DNA of 64,000 bases from Kitasatospora mediocidica KCTC 9733 (lineage in GTDB: Bacteria; Actinomycetota; Actinomycetes; Streptomycetales; Streptomycetaceae): positions 186,001 to 250,000 of the forward strand of contig NZ_JQLN01000004.1 in NCBI RefSeq assembly GCF_000744225.1, in the 5' to 3' direction. This document shows positions 1-8,746 of this stretch, piece by piece. Position 1 is the stretch's first letter; each line of letters starts with the position of its first letter. Under the pieces are notes generated by a model that did not search any database, was not told where the DNA came from, and saw only the letters and a program-made list of their open reading frames with translations. The translations under genes were made by a program, and so were the position numbers.

Positions 1-635
1 TCGATGGCGGCGGCCTCGTACAGGTCGCCCGGCACGGCCTGCATCGCGGCCAGGTAGATCAGCGCGTTGTAGCCGGTCCAGCGCCAGGTGACGATCAGCG
101 CGATGGCGAACTGCGAGGTCCAGTGCCCGGCTTCCCAGTGCACCGGGCCGACACCGACCAGGCCGAGCAGCCAGTTGGCCATACCGCCCTCCGGGCTGAA
201 GATCAGCGCGAAGACCAGCGTGGCCGCGGCCACCGAGGTCGCGTAAGGGGCGAGCAGGGCGATCCGCAGGAACGAGCGTCCGCGCAGGCGGTAGTTGAGC
301 AGGTGGGCCAGACCGAGCGCGAGGAGCAGCTGCGGGACGGTGGACAGCGCGCCGAGGGTGACGGTGTTGCGCAGCGCGTTCCAGAAGAAGCGGCTGGGTG
401 GCCCGGAGAGCAGGTCGGTGTAGTTCTGCAGTCCGACCCAGCGTGAGCGGCTGACGTTGTAGAGGCTCACCTGGTGCAGCGAGAGCCAGCCGGTGTAGAG
501 CAGCGGGAAGAGTCCGAAGGCGGCGAAGACGACGAAGAACGGCGCTACGAAGGCATAGGGGGCGCCCTTGCTGTCCCAGCGGTACAGGCGGGTCCGCCAG
601 GTCTGGCGACGCTGGGGGCCGGTGGAGACGGCCAC
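1..635 (-). CDS. cebF: Sugar ABC transporter permease, CebF/MalF-like (3' end outside window)
   Basis: Inner-membrane subunit of a binding-protein-dependent sugar importer. About 211 codons are in view. Hydrophobic segments lie near residues 28-55, 95-115, 123-147 and 175-195, and the EAA loop characteristic of these permeases (LYEAAAID) falls at the window edge, where it contacts the ATPase. The start is GTG at 635, preceded by GGAAGG at good spacing. It follows the binding-protein gene by 60 bases, with a hairpin between them. The cellobiose assignment rests on the upstream operator and the divergent LacI-type regulator, not on the protein alone. A different oligosaccharide is possible. Confidence 0.8.
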   Translation of the reverse strand, partial: MAVSTGPQRRQTWRTRLYRWDSKGAPYAFVAPFFVVFAAFGLFPLLYTGWLSLHQVSLYNVSRSRWVGLQNYTDLLSGPPSRFFWNALRNTVTLGALSTVPQLLLALGLAHLLNYRLRGRSFLRIALLAPYATSVAAATLVFALIFSPEGGMANWLLGLVGVGPVHWEAGHWTSQFAIALIVTWRWTGYNALIYLAAMQAVPGDLYEAAAI

Positions 636-662
636 GGTTGGTTTCCTTCCGTGGGTTCGGCG

Positions 663-689
663 GGGGCCGGCGCGCAGTGCGCCGGCCCC
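663..689 (-). promoter_or_regulatory. Intercistronic hairpin between binding-protein and permease genes
   Basis: A GC-only stem of 11 bp (663-673 with 679-689) closes on a short loop in the 60-base gap between the two transporter genes. In other sugar importers a hairpin here stabilises the upstream message or attenuates the downstream genes, so that more binding protein than permease is made. There is no T-run, so full termination is not implied. Confidence 0.55.
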
Positions 690-695
690 GGCGGG

Positions 696-2021
696 CTACT
701 GGATGCTGCTGTCGATCTGCTGGACGGTGGCGGCCCAGGCGTCGCTCGCGCTCTTGTGGTTCTGCTCGACCAGCAGGATGCCGTTGCTGAAGTCGTTCTG
801 CAGATCACCGGCGTGCGGGCCGGTCTCGGCGGCCTTGATCGTGCCGGCGGCCGTGGAGAAGAGCTGGCCGGTGGCCGCGTTCGGTCCGATGTAGGGGTTC
901 TTGAAGTCGACCAGTCCGGGCAGGCTGTACGCCTTCTGGTTGGACGGGATGTTGCCGACCGCCTGGAAGACCTTGGCCTGCTGCTCCGGTGCGGTCAGCC
1001 ACGCGACCAGCGCCTCGGCCTCGGCCTTGTGCTTGCCGGTGCTGGGCACGGCCAGGAAGGAGCCGCCCCAGTTGCCGACGGCCGGCGCCTGGGCGATGTT
1101 CCACTTGCCGCTGTTGGCGGGACCCGAGTACTTCTGGATGTTGGCCTGCTGCCAGGACGGGCAGACGGTGGTGGCGAAGGTGGACTGTGAGAACGCGGTC
1201 TGCCAGGGCGTGTCGAACTCCTTCAGGCCCTGCGAGGTGCCGGCCGCGTCGGCCTGCATCGCCAGGTCCCAGGCGGACTTCACGCTGGGCGAGTTCTTGT
1301 AGTCCAGCGTGCCGCCCTTGTAGTACTGCTGGGCGCTACTGGAGACCACCGCGTTGAACAGGCCGGTGGCGGAGTCCATGAAGTAGGTGCCCTTGGGCGC
1401 CTTGGCCTGGAACTCCTGGCCGACCTGGACGTACTTGGACCAGTCCCCGGCCCACAGTGCGGCGACCTGCGCGGGGTCGGAGGGCAGGCCGGCGGCCTGG
1501 AAGAGGTCCTGGCGGTAGCAGATCGCCATCGGGCCCACGTCGGTGCCCAGACCGATGGTCCGGCCGTCCGCGGTGGTGGCCTGCTGCCACTTCCACGCCA
1601 GGTAGTCGTCCTTGTTGACGCCGGGTGCCTTGGCGAGGTCCTCGAACGAGCCGTTGAGCGCGTCGGAGGTGGCCAGGGCGATCCGGCCGACCTCCAGGGC
1701 CTGGACGTCGTCGAGGCCGCCGCCGGCCGCGAGGTGGGTCTGCAGTGCGGTCCAGTAGTCGGCCTCGGCGGTGGTGGTGTCCTCCTTGATGGTGATGTTC
1801 GGGTGCAAGGCCGAGTAGGCGGCGAACAGTCCGGCCTCCTTGTAGCCGAAGGTGCCGAAGTCGCCGACGGTCAGGGTGATCCGGGACCCGCCGGTGGAGC
1901 CGGCTCCGGCGCTGCCCCCGCTGCTGCTGGAGCAGCCCGTGAGCACCAGGGCGGTGACGAGGAGTCCGGTGGTGGCGAGGGCTGCGGTTCTGCGGGAGTG
2001 GGAAGTGGCGGACAGGTGCAA
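696..2021 (-). CDS. cebE: Sugar-binding lipoprotein of ABC importer (CebE-like)
   Basis: Extracellular solute-binding lipoprotein of 441 aa that would deliver an oligosaccharide to the permease encoded downstream. The N-terminus has an Arg-rich n-region, a hydrophobic core and the lipobox LTGC near residue 30, followed by a Ser/Gly linker. The body has the usual family-1 binding-protein layout (GWIP-like middle, aromatic-rich ligand cleft with several Trp and Tyr). The start is TTG at 2021, chosen because AAGGAG lies 5-7 bases upstream. A perfect CebR-type box lies 86 bases upstream, so expression is probably induced by cello-oligosaccharides and repressed by the divergent LacI-family gene. 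The family call is firm; the sugar is inferred from the operator. Confidence 0.82.
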   Translation of the reverse strand: MHLSATSHSRRTAALATTGLLVTALVLTGCSSSSGGSAGAGSTGGSRITLTVGDFGTFGYKEAGLFAAYSALHPNITIKEDTTTAEADYWTALQTHLAAGGGLDDVQALEVGRIALATSDALNGSFEDLAKAPGVNKDDYLAWKWQQATTADGRTIGLGTDVGPMAICYRQDLFQAAGLPSDPAQVAALWAGDWSKYVQVGQEFQAKAPKGTYFMDSATGLFNAVVSSSAQQYYKGGTLDYKNSPSVKSAWDLAMQADAAGTSQGLKEFDTPWQTAFSQSTFATTVCPSWQQANIQKYSGPANSGKWNIAQAPAVGNWGGSFLAVPSTGKHKAEAEALVAWLTAPEQQAKVFQAVGNIPSNQKAYSLPGLVDFKNPYIGPNAATGQLFSTAAGTIKAAETGPHAGDLQNDFSNGILLVEQNHKSASDAWAATVQQIDSSIQ

Positions 2022-2106
2022 GGCGAGCTCCTTGACGGGTGGCTGTTCCGGAGGCTTCGAACATCGCGGGGTGCTCGCGCCGGGGCGCGGTGTACGGTGT
2101 GGGCAA

Positions 2107-2120
2107 TGGGAGCGCTCCCA
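2107..2120. promoter_or_regulatory. CebR-type operator TGGGAGCGCTCCCA
   Basis: A perfect 14-bp palindrome between the divergent binding-protein and LacI-family genes. It is identical to the operator described for CebR, the cellobiose-responsive repressor of several Streptomyces species. It sits 86 bases from the binding-protein start and 148 bases from the regulator start, so it could control either or both. Confidence 0.8.
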
Positions 2121-2128
2121 CCGACCTG

Positions 2129-2150
2129 CCGGAAGGTTCCTGCCTTCCGG
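2129..2150. promoter_or_regulatory. Second dyad in the ceb intergenic region
   Basis: Perfect 8-bp arms CCGGAAGG and CCTTCCGG separated by six bases. It lies 8 bases from the CebR box on the regulator side. It may be a leader hairpin of the regulator transcript or a second protein site. No known consensus is recognised. Confidence 0.35.
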
Positions 2151-2268
2151 GGTCGCGTGTCAAGAGGAAGTCCGAGACGTAACCGCAGCGAGTCCTGAGC
2201 CCGCCCGCACCTGTCAGAATGGCCACCGCCCGGCCCCCGACCTTTGCGACTCCGTACGAGGTGAGTGA

Positions 2269-3336
2269 ATGACCCCCACCGCACCGCGCCCCCTCGGGCC
2301 GCCCACCGGCCGCGAAGAGCGGCGCGGGGCCGGCCGTCCGACGCTGGAGGAGGTGGCCGCGCTCGCGGGCGTCGGCCGGGGCACGGTCTCGCGGGTGATC
2401 AACGGCTCGCCCCGGGTCAGCGAGCGGGCCAGGGCCGCCGTCGAGCGGGCGGTCGCCGAGCTCGGCTACGTGCCCAACCGGGCCGCCCGCACCCTCGTCA
2501 CCTCGCGCACCGACGCCATCGCCCTGGTGGTCCCGGAGGCCGAGGCCAGGCTCTTCTCGGAACCGTACTTCTCCGACATCATCAGCGGCGTCTCCGCCGA
2601 ACTGGCTGACTCCGACCTGCAGTTGCTGCTCGTCCTGGTCCGCAACCAGCGCGACCGCGAGCGCCTGTCGGCCTACCTGAAGGCGCAGCGCGTGGACGGG
2701 GTGCTGCTGGTCGCCGTGCACCGCGACGACCCGCTGCCCACCGTGCTGGAGGACCTGCGGATCCCCTCGGTGCTGGCCGGCCGGCGCGGCGACCAGGAAC
2801 CGCTCAGCTACGTCGCCGCCGACAACGCGGGCGGCGCCAGGATGGCCGTGCGCCACCTGCTGCGGCGTGGCTGCGAGCGGATCGCCACCGTCACCGGGCC
2901 GCTGGACATGGAGGTCGCCCAGGCCCGGCTCGGTGGCTACCGGGCCGCCCTGGAGGAGGCCGGCCGGGAGTACCGCGACGAACTCGTGGAACAGGCCGAC
3001 TTCACCGAGCAGGGCGGGCGGGCGGCGATGCGCGCGCTGCTCGAACGGGTCCCCGAGGTGGACGCGGTCTTCTGCGCCTCCGACGTGATGGCCGCCGGCG
3101 CCCTGCAGAGCCTGCGCGCGGCCGGGCGCAGGGTGCCGCAGGACGTCGCCCTCATCGGCTTCGACGACTCGATCGTGGCCCGGCACACCGACCCCGCGAT
3201 GACCAGCGTGCGCCAGCCGATCCAGGAGATGGGGCGGACCATGGTCCGGCTGCTGTTGGAGGAGATCGCCGAGCCCGGACGTGCCCGCCGGCAAGTCGTG
3301 CTGGCCACCGAGCTGGTGGTGCGCGAGTCGGCCTGA
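2269..3336 (+). CDS. cebR: LacI-family repressor, CebR-like
   Basis: DNA-binding repressor of 355 aa. The LacI helix-turn-helix is clear at about residues 24-50 (TLEEVAALAGVGRGTVSRVI) with the hinge helix region after it. The rest is the periplasmic-binding-protein-like sensor fold, ending in the usual IGFDDS...TSVRQP segment. The start is ATG at 2269 with GAGGTGA just upstream; the first 20 residues are Pro/Arg-rich and poorly conserved in such proteins. It is divergent from the sugar importer and lies beside a perfect CebR box, which supports cellobiose-responsive repression. A neighbouring beta-glucosidase gene, usual in this locus, would lie outside the window. Confidence 0.85.
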   Translation: MTPTAPRPLGPPTGREERRGAGRPTLEEVAALAGVGRGTVSRVINGSPRVSERARAAVERAVAELGYVPNRAARTLVTSRTDAIALVVPEAEARLFSEPYFSDIISGVSAELADSDLQLLLVLVRNQRDRERLSAYLKAQRVDGVLLVAVHRDDPLPTVLEDLRIPSVLAGRRGDQEPLSYVAADNAGGARMAVRHLLRRGCERIATVTGPLDMEVAQARLGGYRAALEEAGREYRDELVEQADFTEQGGRAAMRALLERVPEVDAVFCASDVMAAGALQSLRAAGRRVPQDVALIGFDDSIVARHTDPAMTSVRQPIQEMGRTMVRLLLEEIAEPGRARRQVVLATELVVRESA

Positions 3337-3347
3337 GGCAGACCCCC

Positions 3348-3377
3348 GTAGCCCCCACCACGAGTGGTGGGGGCTAC
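3348..3377. terminator. Bidirectional terminator hairpin
   Basis: A 13-bp perfect stem with loop CGAG lies between the convergent repressor gene (ends 3336) and the beta-helix gene (ends 3400). There is no T-tract, which is usual for high-GC actinobacteria. Confidence 0.8.
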
Positions 3378-3399
3378 GCCTGACGGACCGTCACATCGC

Positions 3400-5763
3400 T
3401 CAGGGGAAGGAGACCACGTTGCTGGGGACGGTGCTGCCGGTGGGCGTGATCGCTCCCGTGTCGTTGATGACACGGGAGATCGTGCCCTTGCCCCCCAGGG
3501 AGACGGTGAGCGTGTCGTGGAACTTCACGCCCGGGGTGGCCGGGACCTCGAAGGCGTGGTAACTGCTCACCGACGGATCGACGTTGAAGTAGCAGTAGCT
3601 GCCCAGACCCCACGCCTCGTGCGAGGTGACGTTGGCGCCCACCTTGTAGGCGGCGTAGCCGTTGACCCCGGTCGGGCTCATCCAGGCGGCCTGGTTCGGC
3701 ACGTCGTACGGCATCTCGTTCTGGAAGAAGATCGTCTTGCCGTTCTGGCCGTTCCAGGTGACCTGGTACTTCTGGTAGTGCTCGACGAACAGGCCCGTTG
3801 CCTTGACGTTGTCGCCGTTGACGATCAGGCCGTTGTCAGCCGTGTTGACACCCCAGCCGACCGTGCCCGCGTTGCCGTGGTCGGCGCGCCAGGCCCAGAT
3901 GTCGTCGATGATCGCGTCGTTGCTGTTGACGACCAGGCTCGCGGTCGCCCTGCCCGCGATCTCGCCACCGATCCGGAAGAACACGTCCTGGATCGTCGTC
4001 GGGTCGGCCGCGTGGCTCGCGCCCGATCCGGCGGACCCGACGGTCAGCAGCGCGGACGAGTTGGTGGTGCCGGCGTCGAACAGCAGGCCCTTCAGCCGAA
4101 CGCCGTTGACGTCGGCCACGTGCATCGCGTCGACTCCGTTGTCCGGCACGAACGTCGGGTAGCCGATGCCCAGGACGACCGTGTCGGCCCTGGTGACGTT
4201 GAGCGTCTGGTTGAGGTGGTAGACGCCCGGGGTGACGAACAGGTTGCAGCCCTGCGCGAGCGCCGCGTTGATGGTCGAGGCGGTGTCGCCGGCCTTGACG
4301 ACGTAGAACTGGTTCATCGCCAGCGAACTGCCCGGGGTGCTGCCGCCCGCCCAGCTGGGGCCCGAGGCGTTGGTGCGCAGCGAGGGCAGGAACACCCGGT
4401 ACGCGCCGGTGGCGTCGACGTAGAGGTAGGGCACGTCGCGCGAGACGGGGGTGGTGGCCAGCGTGGTCTCCGGGGGGTTCGGGAAGCTGTTCGCCGGTGC
4501 GCCGGTGGTGCCGGAGAACACCATGTTCCAGACGCCGCCGTTCCAGCTACCCAGGCTGCTGTCCCGCGTGTACCACTGCTGCTGCGAGGAGGAGGACGCC
4601 TGGCCCGTCACCTGGGTGTCGGCGACATAGCCGCCGCTCGCCCAGCCGTAGCTGGCCGGGTAGAGCTGGAGGTCACCGTGGACGTCGATGCGACGGAACG
4701 GCGCCGCCTGCGCCACCGCCCAGCGGTTGCCACCGGCCGGGTTGATGGCCAGGTTCTCCGCCGAACGCCAGAAGTTCTGCGTCGCGTTGCCCGCGTCCGA
4801 CGCGTTGAACGCATCGACCGTGACGTGGCCGTTGATGGTCACGTCGTCCGGGTTCTGCCCCAGGCCCGCGACCGAGGTGTAGAAGCCGACGTTGTCCTCC
4901 ACGCTGTACACGCCGGGCTTGAACAGGTCGGCCACGCGGTTCTCGGAGAACTGCGCGGTGGTGGTGTCCTTCATCTGGGCGAACTGGGCGTCGAGCTGGG
5001 ACTGGATGCCGGCGCTGGACATGCTGGGGTCGAAGATGTGCACATTCGGCCCGAAGTTCGGGGTGTCGGACTGGGTCGGGCATCCGGTCTGCGAGCCGCC
5101 GATGGTGAAGGTGGCAGCCGCCGTCGCCGAGTTCGTCAGGCCGGAGGCGAATCCGACGGCCTGGACGGTCGTCGTGGCGGCGACCGTGATCGGCCCGGTG
5201 TAGAGGGCCGACGAAGCGGTGGGAGCGGATCCGTCGACGGTGTAGCGGATGGTCGAACCCGGCGTCGCATCGGTGATGGTGACCGACTGCGCGCTCGTGA
5301 AGGAACCGCCGGCTGGGCTGAACGTCGGCGTGGCGACCGGGTTCGAGCCGCCTCCCCCACCCTGCGTGTAGGTGAAGTGCGGGGTGTCGTACTGCGGGCC
5401 GTTCTTCTCGTAGGTGAACCAGTACTCGAGAAGGGTGCCGGTGGTGAGCGAGCTGACGGTCTGGGTCCAGCTACCGGCGTTGTTCGTCATCCGGAAGTTC
5501 TGCTGGCCCGTGCCGTTGATCAGGTAGTGGACGTCGACGTAGAGGGCCGGCGTCGTCGGCGTGAACGTGATCTGCGCCTGCGAGGCGCTGACCGGGGTGA
5601 CGCTCTGGGTGTAGTCGCTGGACGCCGCAGCGGCGGTCCCGGACGTGGACGTGAGGCCGAACAGCCCGGCGAGTACCAGGGCGAGAACAGCGAGCAGGGC
5701 TACGGTGCCTTGACCCCGCCCCGGATTCGACGGCCGGCGGCTCGGAAGGACAGCGTGATGCAT
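3400..5763 (-). CDS. Secreted multidomain beta-helix protein with CBM56-like module
   Basis: Large exported protein of 787 aa, probably acting on or binding an extracellular polysaccharide. A signal peptide spans about residues 1-47. Next comes a beta-sandwich of about 90 residues (48-135) with the pattern YFTYEKNGPQYDTPHF, resembling CBM56 beta-1,3-glucan-binding modules. A Gly linker leads to a chitobiase-C-terminal-like module (about 145-225, PGSTIRYTVDGSAPT). The remaining 550 residues look like a right-handed beta-helix of the pectate-lyase/GH55 type. I chose the start at 5763 over an upstream frame extension because GAGAGGA precedes it and the signal peptide then begins properly. Similar Streptomyces proteins are sometimes labelled adenylyl cyclase, but no cyclase domain is visible. 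The catalytic activity is unknown. Confidence 0.75.
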   Translation of the reverse strand: MHHAVLPSRRPSNPGRGQGTVALLAVLALVLAGLFGLTSTSGTAAAASSDYTQSVTPVSASQAQITFTPTTPALYVDVHYLINGTGQQNFRMTNNAGSWTQTVSSLTTGTLLEYWFTYEKNGPQYDTPHFTYTQGGGGGSNPVATPTFSPAGGSFTSAQSVTITDATPGSTIRYTVDGSAPTASSALYTGPITVAATTTVQAVGFASGLTNSATAAATFTIGGSQTGCPTQSDTPNFGPNVHIFDPSMSSAGIQSQLDAQFAQMKDTTTAQFSENRVADLFKPGVYSVEDNVGFYTSVAGLGQNPDDVTINGHVTVDAFNASDAGNATQNFWRSAENLAINPAGGNRWAVAQAAPFRRIDVHGDLQLYPASYGWASGGYVADTQVTGQASSSSQQQWYTRDSSLGSWNGGVWNMVFSGTTGAPANSFPNPPETTLATTPVSRDVPYLYVDATGAYRVFLPSLRTNASGPSWAGGSTPGSSLAMNQFYVVKAGDTASTINAALAQGCNLFVTPGVYHLNQTLNVTRADTVVLGIGYPTFVPDNGVDAMHVADVNGVRLKGLLFDAGTTNSSALLTVGSAGSGASHAADPTTIQDVFFRIGGEIAGRATASLVVNSNDAIIDDIWAWRADHGNAGTVGWGVNTADNGLIVNGDNVKATGLFVEHYQKYQVTWNGQNGKTIFFQNEMPYDVPNQAAWMSPTGVNGYAAYKVGANVTSHEAWGLGSYCYFNVDPSVSSYHAFEVPATPGVKFHDTLTVSLGGKGTISRVINDTGAITPTGSTVPSNVVSFP

Positions 5764-5818
5764 GTGGTGGGGGTCCTCTCGTCTGTGTTCGTGAAGTGAA
5801 CGCCAGATCGGCACCGTG

Positions 5819-5837
5819 GAAGTGCTGACGTCACTTC
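5819..5837. promoter_or_regulatory. Inverted repeat upstream of the beta-helix gene
   Basis: GAAGTG and CACTTC arms flank seven bases, 56-74 bases upstream of the start at 5763. A third GAAGTG half-site occurs at 5793-5798. The rest of the 213-base gap (5764-5976) shows nothing else I can name. Confidence 0.3.
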
Positions 5838-5976
5838 AGAACGGGACTCCCGGCCGCCGTGGGGAGGGCCTTCGAGTCAGGTCACAAGGGACGTCCTGCA
5901 CGGGCCGATCAGGGTGAGCGCGTTCGAGGGGGAGTCTGTTAGTGGTCTGAACCACCGTCAAGAGGTAGCGCAGAGT

Positions 5977-7704
5977 TCACCCTTTGAACGTAGCCACTGG
6001 GCCACCGCCGGATGCCACTTCAGGGCCTGACGATGAGTTACCGCACAGCACCGCGACCTCCCCGCCGAAGCCCACCAGCAGCCGACCACCCGGCGCCACG
6101 CCAACCGCCCCTACCGGCAACGGGAAGACCAACGGTGGCCCGATCTGCTGACTGGTGATCAGGTCCCATACCCGCACCGTCTGATCCTCGCTGCCACTGA
6201 CGATCACGGTGTGGCCGCCCACCACCACCGGCGCCACCGCCGCTACCCCTTCGGCGTGGCCGGCGAGAGGCTCACCGACAGGCTCGCCGGTGTCGAGGTC
6301 CCACACCCGTACCGCCCCGTCGTCGCCACCGGTGACAGCGAGTGGACGGCCGTCGACCAGCGCCGTCGCCACCGCACACACCTCGCCGTCGTGGCCGCTC
6401 AGCGGCTCACCCACCTGCTGCCCGGCGCTGAGGTCCCACACCCGTAGCATCCCGTCCTGGCTGGCGGCGATCACGTGGGGGCGGCCGTCGAGCACCGCCG
6501 TCGCCACCGCCCGCACCTTGTCGCTGTGGCCGGTCACCGGCTCGCCGACCTGCTCGCCGGTGGCCGGATCCCACACCCGCAGCTCCCAGTCCTCGCCTCC
6601 GCTCACGATGCGGGGGCGGCCGTCGATCATCGTCGTGACCACCGCCAGCACCCAGCCGTAGTGGCCGGTGAGCGGCTCCCCGATCTGCCGGCGCGTGGTC
6701 AGGTCCCACACCCGTACGGTCCCGTCGTGGCTGCCGGTGACCGCGACGGGACGACCGTCGAGCACCGCCGTCGCCACCGCCCGTACCCCGCCCTCGTGGC
6801 CGGTGAGCGGCTCGCCGATCTGCCGGCGCGTGGTCAGGTCCCACACCCGTACGGTCTCGTCGTGGCTGCCGGTGACCGCGACGGGGCGGCCGTCGAGCAC
6901 CGCCGTCGCCACCGTGTACACCGCGCTGGTGTGGCCGGTGAGGCGCTCACCGATCTGCTGACCAGTGGTCAGGTCCCAGAGTCGGGCCGTGTCGTCGCCG
7001 CTGCCGGTGACCACGACGGGACGACCGTCGAGCACCGTCGTCGCCACCGCACACACCGCGCCGGTGTGGCCGGTGAGCGGCTCGCCGACCTGCTCGTACG
7101 TGGTCAGGTCCCAGACCCGTGCGGTGTGGTCGCTGCTGCCGGTGACCACGACGGGACGGCCCCCGACCACCGCCGTCGCCAGCGCACACACCTCGCCGGT
7201 GTGGCCGGTGAGGGGCCGGCCGATCCGTTGTCCGGTGGTCAGGTCCCACAGGCCCGCCGTCCGGTCAGTACTGCCGGTGACCCCCACCGGGCGGCCGTCG
7301 ACCACCACCGTCGCCACCGCAAGCAACGGTTCCGTGTGGCCGGTCGCGATACGACGCCGGGACCGGTCGAGCCGAGAGCCGGTGGCCCACTCGACACCCC
7401 ACCGTGCGGCGGGTTCGTCCTCCACCGGCACTGCGGTGATCCGCGCCGACAGCTCTCGGTCCCCGAAACGCGCCGCGTCCAGCGCCAGCACCTGCCGCCG
7501 CACCCCGGCCTCGGCGTTCCGGTGCAGCTGCGCCGAAGCCCGGTACACCGCCGCCAGCAACCGCGCCGCCGGCCCCGACGCCCCGTCCAGCAGTGCTTCC
7601 ACCCGCCCCGGATCCCCGTGCACCAGGAACCCCGGATCCGTCAACCAGCCATCCGCCTCAGCCGAATCCACACCAGCACCACCGTCACGCAGATCATCAG
7701 ACAT
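5977..7704 (-). CDS. WD40-repeat beta-propeller protein
   Basis: A 575-aa protein with an N-terminal helical region (about residues 1-130) and then nine tandem WD40 repeats of close to 45 residues, plus a degenerate tenth at the C-terminus. The repeat consensus is TGHxxxVxAVATAVLDGRPV followed by VTGSxDxTVRVWDLTT; the DGRPV insertion is a feature of actinobacterial WD proteins. Such propellers are scaffolds for protein-protein contacts; no catalytic domain is fused. The start at 7704 (MSDDLRDGG) is preferred to a longer frame whose extra 57 residues are Arg/Pro-rich and non-conserved in look. The gene stands alone. Neighbouring repeats are almost identical at DNA level, a sign of recent duplication or gene conversion. 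Confidence 0.85.
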   Translation of the reverse strand: MSDDLRDGGAGVDSAEADGWLTDPGFLVHGDPGRVEALLDGASGPAARLLAAVYRASAQLHRNAEAGVRRQVLALDAARFGDRELSARITAVPVEDEPAARWGVEWATGSRLDRSRRRIATGHTEPLLAVATVVVDGRPVGVTGSTDRTAGLWDLTTGQRIGRPLTGHTGEVCALATAVVGGRPVVVTGSSDHTARVWDLTTYEQVGEPLTGHTGAVCAVATTVLDGRPVVVTGSGDDTARLWDLTTGQQIGERLTGHTSAVYTVATAVLDGRPVAVTGSHDETVRVWDLTTRRQIGEPLTGHEGGVRAVATAVLDGRPVAVTGSHDGTVRVWDLTTRRQIGEPLTGHYGWVLAVVTTMIDGRPRIVSGGEDWELRVWDPATGEQVGEPVTGHSDKVRAVATAVLDGRPHVIAASQDGMLRVWDLSAGQQVGEPLSGHDGEVCAVATALVDGRPLAVTGGDDGAVRVWDLDTGEPVGEPLAGHAEGVAAVAPVVVGGHTVIVSGSEDQTVRVWDLITSQQIGPPLVFPLPVGAVGVAPGGRLLVGFGGEVAVLCGNSSSGPEVASGGGPVATFKG

Positions 7705-8053
7705 GATCCGACCGTATCCAGCTGCGCCAACCACCCGAGCACACCGACACCGAGCCACGGTTACGGCAGGGCGCTGAGGCCTCGCCCTGCCTGCCATCCC
7801 TGCCGAAGGACGGAGCCGGCGTACACCCCGAGGACTACGGGCGCCCCCGGGACCGACCTTGGGCAGAGGCCCCATGACATGCCCCGGTCTCCGGCCCGCA
7901 GCCCGTTCATCGGCGATGATCGATGACGGGACAGTCCGGTCGAGCGGGCCCGGGCGGAGTCGGTACGGCGTGACACTCCTGGCGGTAGCTCACCCCACGT
8001 ATAGTGCAGGCGTCTTGGGGCAATGATCACCACGTAGCCGAGGAGGCCGTTGC
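7705..8053. other. Intergenic region between WD40 and SDR genes
   Basis: This 349-base divergent gap must carry both promoters. A TATAGT element at 8000-8005 lies 49 bases before the SDR start and could be its -10 box, but no -35 element sits at standard spacing. GAGGAGG before 8054 is the SDR ribosome-binding site. Nothing else is recognisable. Confidence 0.4.
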
Positions 8054-8746
8054 ATGGAGCCCGTCACACTGATCACCGGTGGATCGACCGGAATCGGTGC
8101 CGCCACCGCCCGCACCCTCCTTGAGCAGGGCCACCGTGTGGCGGTCACCGGACGTGACGCGGGCAAGCTGGCCGCCTTCGCCGCTTCGGCCGGAGCGGGT
8201 GAGCGGCTGCTGACGATCGCTGGCGACGCCGCCGAGGCGCAGGACGTCGCCGACGCCGTGAGCCGCGTGGTTCAGGCGTGGGGCCGACTGGACAACGTCA
8301 TTGCCAACGCCGGTTTCTCGCTGCCCGGCAACCTGGAGAGCCACGCCCCCGAGGACATGCGCGCCATGGTCCTCACCAACGTTCTGGGCCCGGCCCTGCT
8401 GGTGCGCGAGACCCTGCCGCAGTTGCGGGCGTCCAAGGGCCGGATCGTGTTCATCGGGTCCGTCGCCGGGGTGCGCAACACGCCCGGCAACCTGTACTCG
8501 GTCACCAAGTGGGCTGCGCACGCGCTGGCCGAGAACACCCGGATGCTGGTCGGCAAGGACGGCGTCGGCGTGACCGTCGTCGCCCCCGGAGTGGTGGACA
8601 CCGCGTTCTGGGCCGAGCGCGGCGGCACCCCTGCGGACGCGATGACGCCCGAGCAGATCGCCGCCGCGATCGCCTTCGCGCTCAACCAGCCTGCGGGCGT
8701 GGACATCAACCAGATCACCATGCGACCGACGGGGCAGCTCGGCTGA
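8054..8746 (+). CDS. Short-chain dehydrogenase/reductase (SDR)
   Basis: Cytosolic NAD(P)-dependent oxidoreductase of 230 aa, a classical SDR. The cofactor motif TGGSTGIG is at residues 7-14, the NAG motif (VIANAGFS) is near residue 83, the catalytic Ser is in IGSVAG and the YSVTK motif supplies Tyr and Lys. Length and motif spacing are normal, so it should be active. The substrate cannot be told from sequence. The start is supported by a strong GAGGAGG site. It appears to be monocistronic. Confidence 0.85.
   Translation: MEPVTLITGGSTGIGAATARTLLEQGHRVAVTGRDAGKLAAFAASAGAGERLLTIAGDAAEAQDVADAVSRVVQAWGRLDNVIANAGFSLPGNLESHAPEDMRAMVLTNVLGPALLVRETLPQLRASKGRIVFIGSVAGVRNTPGNLYSVTKWAAHALAENTRMLVGKDGVGVTVVAPGVVDTAFWAERGGTPADAMTPEQIAAAIAFALNQPAGVDINQITMRPTGQLG

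Noticed and set aside
1336..3294. Long minus-strand open frame across the repressor gene
   Set aside because: It is the antisense shadow of cebR and the binding-protein gene; the predicted protein is Arg/Gly/His-rich with no domain.
3364..5799. Plus-strand open frame of over 800 codons
   Set aside because: Mirror of the beta-helix gene; composition is typical of antisense GC-rich DNA, without start site or motif.
5977..7704. CRISPR-like periodic repeat
   Set aside because: The 135-bp period encodes WD40 repeats in frame; there are no short identical repeats with unique spacers.
7970..8005. GTGACA and TATAGT as a full promoter of the SDR gene
   Set aside because: Spacing is 24 bp, too long for a housekeeping sigma factor; only the -10-like box is noted.
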